DNA from: Methylocaldum sp035627495
Lineage (GTDB): Bacteria; Pseudomonadota; Gammaproteobacteria; Methylococcales; Methylococcaceae
Assembly (NCBI RefSeq): GCF_035627495.1
Contig: NZ_DASPLO010000150.1
Coordinates: 24,468 to 88,467, forward strand
Reading direction: 5' to 3'
Length of the DNA stretch: 64,000 bases
Made by a program: the position numbers and the translations under genes. Below the pieces are notes generated by a model. That model did not search any database, was not told the DNA's origin, and saw only the letters and a list, made by a program, of their open reading frames with translations. This document shows, in pieces, positions 61,048 through 64,000 of this stretch (the first letter of the stretch is position 1; each line of letters begins with the position of its first letter).

Positions 61048-61496
61048 TGCGCCGGTTACTGCCGTTCCTCTTTGCCCTCCCCTTGACTGCCCAAGCCATC
61101 GAAATCCGCCATTTCGACGATCCGGACAAGCAACAGCGTTATGAACGCTTGATCGAAGAGCTTCGCTGCCTAGTCTGCCAAAACCAATCCCTGGCCGATT
61201 CCGATGCCGATCTTGCCCAGGATTTGCGGGACGAGGTTTACACCATCATCCAGAGCGGCAAAAACGAAGAGGAAGCGGTTAAATTCCTGACCGACCGTTA
61301 CGGCGATTTCGTGCTCTATCGCCCGCCATTCAAAGTGACGACGGCCCTCTTGTGGATCGGGCCATTCCTCCTTCTGGCCGCCGGCGGCGCCTTGCTCTGG
61401 CGACAGGTGAAACGCCGCAACACGGCGGATGACCTAGCGCTTACGGATGAAGAAAAGAAACGCTTGGAACGGCTGAGAAATAATCTGGAAGGGTAA
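61044..61496 (+). CDS. ccmH: Cytochrome c maturation protein CcmH
   Basis: 150 residues. Signal peptide LLPFLFALPLTAQA, redox pair LRCLVCQNQSLADS (Cys42, Cys45), DLRDEVYTIIQSGK and one C-terminal helix. It is a thiol reductant of apocytochrome in the periplasm and forms the haem lyase with CcmF and CcmI. Confidence 0.95.
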   Translation: MMRRLLPFLFALPLTAQAIEIRHFDDPDKQQRYERLIEELRCLVCQNQSLADSDADLAQDLRDEVYTIIQSGKNEEEAVKFLTDRYGDFVLYRPPFKVTTALLWIGPFLLLAAGGALLWRQVKRRNTADDLALTDEEKKRLERLRNNLEG

Positions 61497-61502
61497 ACAT
61501 CG

Positions 61503-62708
61503 ATGATGGGGTTCTGGCTTTCGGCCGCGCTGCTTTTAACAGTGGGCTATGTCTTTTTTCTTCCCGCACTCCTTGGCAAAACCGGCGGCGGACGGGTAAA
61601 CCGGGCGCGGCTCAACGTCCTCCTGCACCGGCAACGGCAAACCGAACTCGCACAAGAAGCGGCAAGCCCGGAGGATCTGGAACGCTTGACCGCCGAATCC
61701 GAGCGGAACCTGCTCGGCGATCTGGAGGCCGTCGAAGAAAAGAAAACCGAATCGAGCACCCGAGGCCGCCCGGCCGTTATCGCCACCCTGATGGTTCTTC
61801 CGGTGTTAGCCTTAACCCTTTATCTAGCGTTGGGGCGGATCGATCTCATCGGCACGCAGGCGCCGGAGAACATGGCCGACGTCCAGGACAGCATACGCCA
61901 ACTGGCGGACAGGCTGGCCAAGCAGCCGAACGATCTGGAAGGCTGGGTATTGCTCGCCCGCTCCCTGCAAGCGACCAATCAGCCGGACAAGGCGGTGACG
62001 GCCTACGAATTCGCCTTGAAAGTCGCCCCCGAAGATCTTGATGTCAAGGCTCTGTACGCCCAGGCTCTGGCCGAAACACACCAGGGAAGCATGGCCGGCA
62101 AACCAACCGAAATCGTCGACGAAATCCTGAAGAAGAATCCCGACCATCAAACCGCGCTTTGGATGGCGGGAATCGCCGCCGCGGAGCGCAAGGACGCCGC
62201 TAAAACGGTGGAGTATTGGGAAAGGCTGAAAAAGCAGTTCGCGCCGGGCAGCGAAGAATCCAAGCAAATTGCCGGGTACATCGCTCAGGTTCAAGGACTC
62301 CCTGCCCCGACGGGGCCAACGGCACCCGCCGCCGCGACGAGCGCGGGCAAAAACATCCGCGTCACGGTGACCTTGGCCGAAAACCTCAAAAGCCGGGTCT
62401 CGCCGGACGACGCCCTGTTCGTCTTCGCCCGCGCGGCCGAGGGTCCTCCCATGCCTTTGGCGGTCGTTCGCAAACAGGCTAAAGACCTGCCGGTAGAAGT
62501 CGTCCTGGACGATTCCATGTCGATGATGCAAGGCATGACGCTCTCGACGTTCGACCGCATCGTGATTGGCGCGCGTATTTCGAAGGGCGGGCAGCCGAAA
62601 CCCGAAGCCGGCGATCTACAGGGTCTCAGCGAAGCTTTGGCGCCGGAGGATAACGGAAGCTATAAGATCGTCGTCGACCAGATCGTTGGGCAGGAGGCCG
62701 GGCGCTAG
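61503..62708 (+). CDS. ccmI: Cytochrome c maturation chaperone CcmI
   Basis: 401 residues. Two N-terminal helices (FWLSAALLLTVGYVFFLPALL; VIATLMVLPVLALTLYLALG) enclose a cytoplasmic loop, followed by TPR repeats (LEGWVLLARSLQATNQPDKAVTAYEFALKVAPEDLD) and a C-terminal beta domain (IRVTVTLAENLKSRVSPDD). It presents apocytochrome to CcmF/H. The start is ATG 61503 or 61506. It ends the ccm operon. Confidence 0.92.
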   Translation: MMGFWLSAALLLTVGYVFFLPALLGKTGGGRVNRARLNVLLHRQRQTELAQEAASPEDLERLTAESERNLLGDLEAVEEKKTESSTRGRPAVIATLMVLPVLALTLYLALGRIDLIGTQAPENMADVQDSIRQLADRLAKQPNDLEGWVLLARSLQATNQPDKAVTAYEFALKVAPEDLDVKALYAQALAETHQGSMAGKPTEIVDEILKKNPDHQTALWMAGIAAAERKDAAKTVEYWERLKKQFAPGSEESKQIAGYIAQVQGLPAPTGPTAPAAATSAGKNIRVTVTLAENLKSRVSPDDALFVFARAAEGPPMPLAVVRKQAKDLPVEVVLDDSMSMMQGMTLSTFDRIVIGARISKGGQPKPEAGDLQGLSEALAPEDNGSYKIVVDQIVGQEAGR

Positions 62709-62766
62709 AGCGTTTTCGGTTGTAGCACCTCGTCCAATCCTAAGCGATGCACATGGATGAGGTCTT

Positions 62767-62811
62767 GTGGGAGCGGGCTGCCCAATATCGCGGGCTAAAG
62801 CCCGCTCCCAC
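62767..62811 (+). repeat. REP-like palindrome after ccmI
   Basis: GTGGGAGCGGGCT and AGCCCGCTCCCAC are perfect arms around an approximately 19-nt loop, with a further GCGGGCT inside. It is a common chromosomal palindrome and may end the ccm transcript. The rest of the 150-bp gap shows nothing. Confidence 0.7.
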
Positions 62812-62856
62812 GAAGGTGTGCACTATTTCATTCTCTTCAAATCGAGCGCACCGGTC

Positions 62857-63309
62857 TCACCGTCGGCACTGGACCGTTAGCGAATTGATATTGCGGTGGA
62901 AATTCAGGTCGCCCAAGTGGTGCTCCTTGCTTCCGGGTCCGAAGCTGATCTTCAAATCCTGGTAACTCCCGATGTCCTTTTCTCCCCAGACTTTAAGCTC
63001 ATTCGGGTGATTGATCGGTCCCTGGGGATCGTCCTTGAAGTTCTCCTGTCGAAAGGCAAAAACCTCGGCATCGGGTCCTACGATCACACTTTCGATGCGG
63101 TTGCTCCAATCCTCGCCGTACAGTGACTTGAGGCTGGAAAGCTCGGCCGGCCCTTTTAGGCGGATATGGGAACCTTCGTAATTAGCTTTATCGTAGAGAT
63201 CCAGCCAGCAATCTTTCGCGGCGACTGCCGAACACGCGGACGACAACAAAACAGCCACGGAAAGAGACGATGCAAACCTGCCGAGCTTACGAGCGAACTT
63301 GGTATACAT
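62857..63309 (-). CDS. Secreted beta/gamma-crystallin-like protein
   Basis: 150 residues with a signal peptide (SSLSVAVLLSSACSAVAA). Mature part has crystallin-like Greek key pieces: CWLDLYDKANYEGSHIRLKGP, WSNRIESVIVGPDAEVFAF and a second set ending LGDLNFHRNINSLTV. It is probably periplasmic or extracellular and may bind calcium; no reaction is implied. It is a single gene. Confidence 0.7.
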   Translation of the reverse strand: MYTKFARKLGRFASSLSVAVLLSSACSAVAAKDCWLDLYDKANYEGSHIRLKGPAELSSLKSLYGEDWSNRIESVIVGPDAEVFAFRQENFKDDPQGPINHPNELKVWGEKDIGSYQDLKISFGPGSKEHHLGDLNFHRNINSLTVQCRR

Positions 63310-63830
63310 AGCAAACTCCTCTATTTTGAAGGCCAGTCTGCAAACAGCCGCAACGGACCGTTATTAGCGCCCCTCCCTGGCTCCCAGCCCAACAAAAATT
63401 GGAGTCCCCCTTACGGAACGAGTTCCTAAACCTTTGCAGGCCTCAGTCTGTCAACCTCGATCGGCGGCTCCGGTTCAGATTACGCTTGAGAATCCCACTC
63501 GGCAAGGTCCGAAATCGGACGAACCACTGAACCTATCTTGCGCATTTGGCTCAATCTTCCGCCGAGTGAAACTTGCCCTGGGCGCGGCGAAGGGGATTGG
63601 GACTAGGAAAGCTTTGAATAAATCCGTTCGCGCTGAGCGTAGCGCGCAGTCGAGGTGTCGGATTTTCATGTTTCGACTCCGCTTCGCGGAGTTCATCCTG
63701 AGTGCAGTCGAAGGGCTCAACACGAACGGGTTCTATCTTTATTCAGTGCTTCCCTAGTGTCATGTCCCATTAATACGTAGCATAAATCTTGCTTAATTTC
63801 TGGGTGTCTTTAGATTTGAGGAGATACCCA
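63310..63830 (+). other. Intergenic region with repeat and IS left end
   Basis: From left to right: about 300 bp without any recognised feature, the element at 63616-63744, and the left end of an IS-like element from about 63756 (TGTCATGTCCCATTAATACG). A GAGGAG ribosome site lies just before the transposase ATG. Confidence 0.55.
63616..63744 (+). repeat. Inverted-repeat element of the TTCGACAGG family
   Basis: GAATAAATCCGTTCG and CGAACGGGTTCTATCTTTATTC mark the ends, and TTCGACTCCGCTTCGCGGAG forms an inner hairpin. It belongs with 48696-48816 and the fragment in recJ. Confidence 0.65.
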
Positions 63831-64000
63831 ATGAAAAACGGCCGCCCGAAAGCCGAACCGGTCATCACACCCGCTGAACGCGAACAACTGGAGGCACTGG
63901 TGCGCTCGCGCAGTCTGCCTGCGGCGCTGGTCCTGCGAGCCAAGCTGGTTCTGGCCTGCGAATCGGAATCGAACCAGCGGGTGGCCCAGCAGTTGGACGT
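63831..64000 (+). CDS. IS630-type transposase, 5' part
   Basis: The first 56 codons only: MKNGRPKAEPVITPAEREQL..., then LRAKLVLACESESNQRVAQQ, which is the helix-turn-helix start of IS630/Tc1-like transposases. The window ends inside it. It starts about 75 bp after a probable IS left end. Confidence 0.75.
   Translation, partial: MKNGRPKAEPVITPAEREQLEALVRSRSLPAALVLRAKLVLACESESNQRVAQQLD

Overview
This window looks like the chromosome of a free-living, aerobic, GC-rich gammaproteobacterium. The main clues are a type II secretion operon in the Xanthomonas xps gene order (E-F-G-H-I-J-K-L-M-N-D), LpxD (Gram-negative lipid A), haem A and cytochrome c maturation genes, and many families of short palindromic repeats. 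A methanotroph-like member of the Methylococcales is a plausible guess, but nothing here proves it.

Layout. 1-4475: the start of lpxD on the minus strand, divergent from a giant PilZ-DUF1631-GGDEF-EAL protein. 4581-15842: an 11-gene type II secretion operon. 15958-19874: cytochrome oxidase assembly genes (SURF1, an SCO-like protein, haem A synthase). The haem A synthase reading frame continues without a stop into the SRP receptor FtsY. 20155-22467: a second DUF1631 protein. 22522-26048: fbp, pyk and gap (central carbon metabolism). 26351-29155: a small conserved protein and a Lon-related AAA protease. 29177-33314: ferredoxin, coaD, rsmD and a pair of M16 peptidases. 33398-39324: ctaB, recJ, a hairpin repeat array, hsp20 and lon.

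39690-52290: a complete type I-E CRISPR-Cas locus with cas3, cas8e, cse2, cas7e, cas5e, cas6e, cas1, cas2, and an array of 18 clear repeats plus one decayed repeat. Two toxin-antitoxin pairs and a fragment of a second cas6e lie between cas6e and cas1. Between cas3 and cas8e, on the minus strand, is one diverged CRISPR repeat of the same 29-nt length. It keeps the 8-nt handle and the 6-bp/4-nt hairpin. The sequence after it matches a site just upstream of the cas8e operon at 23 of 26 positions, with an AAG PAM. Two of the three mismatches are at positions 6 and 12, which Cascade flips out. This looks like a built-in guide by which Cascade would repress its own operon.

52525-62708: an orphan PAS sensor kinase, two SAM methyltransferases and the ccmDEFGHI operon; ccmABC are not adjacent. 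62857-64000: a secreted crystallin-fold protein, repeats, and the start of an IS630-like transposase cut by the window edge.

Repeats are unusually active as gene modifiers. One element sits in frame inside the gspJ prepilin leader, one supplies the end of coaD, one supplies the recJ stop codon, and a short palindrome fragment is inserted in frame in recJ. I saw no rRNA or tRNA genes.
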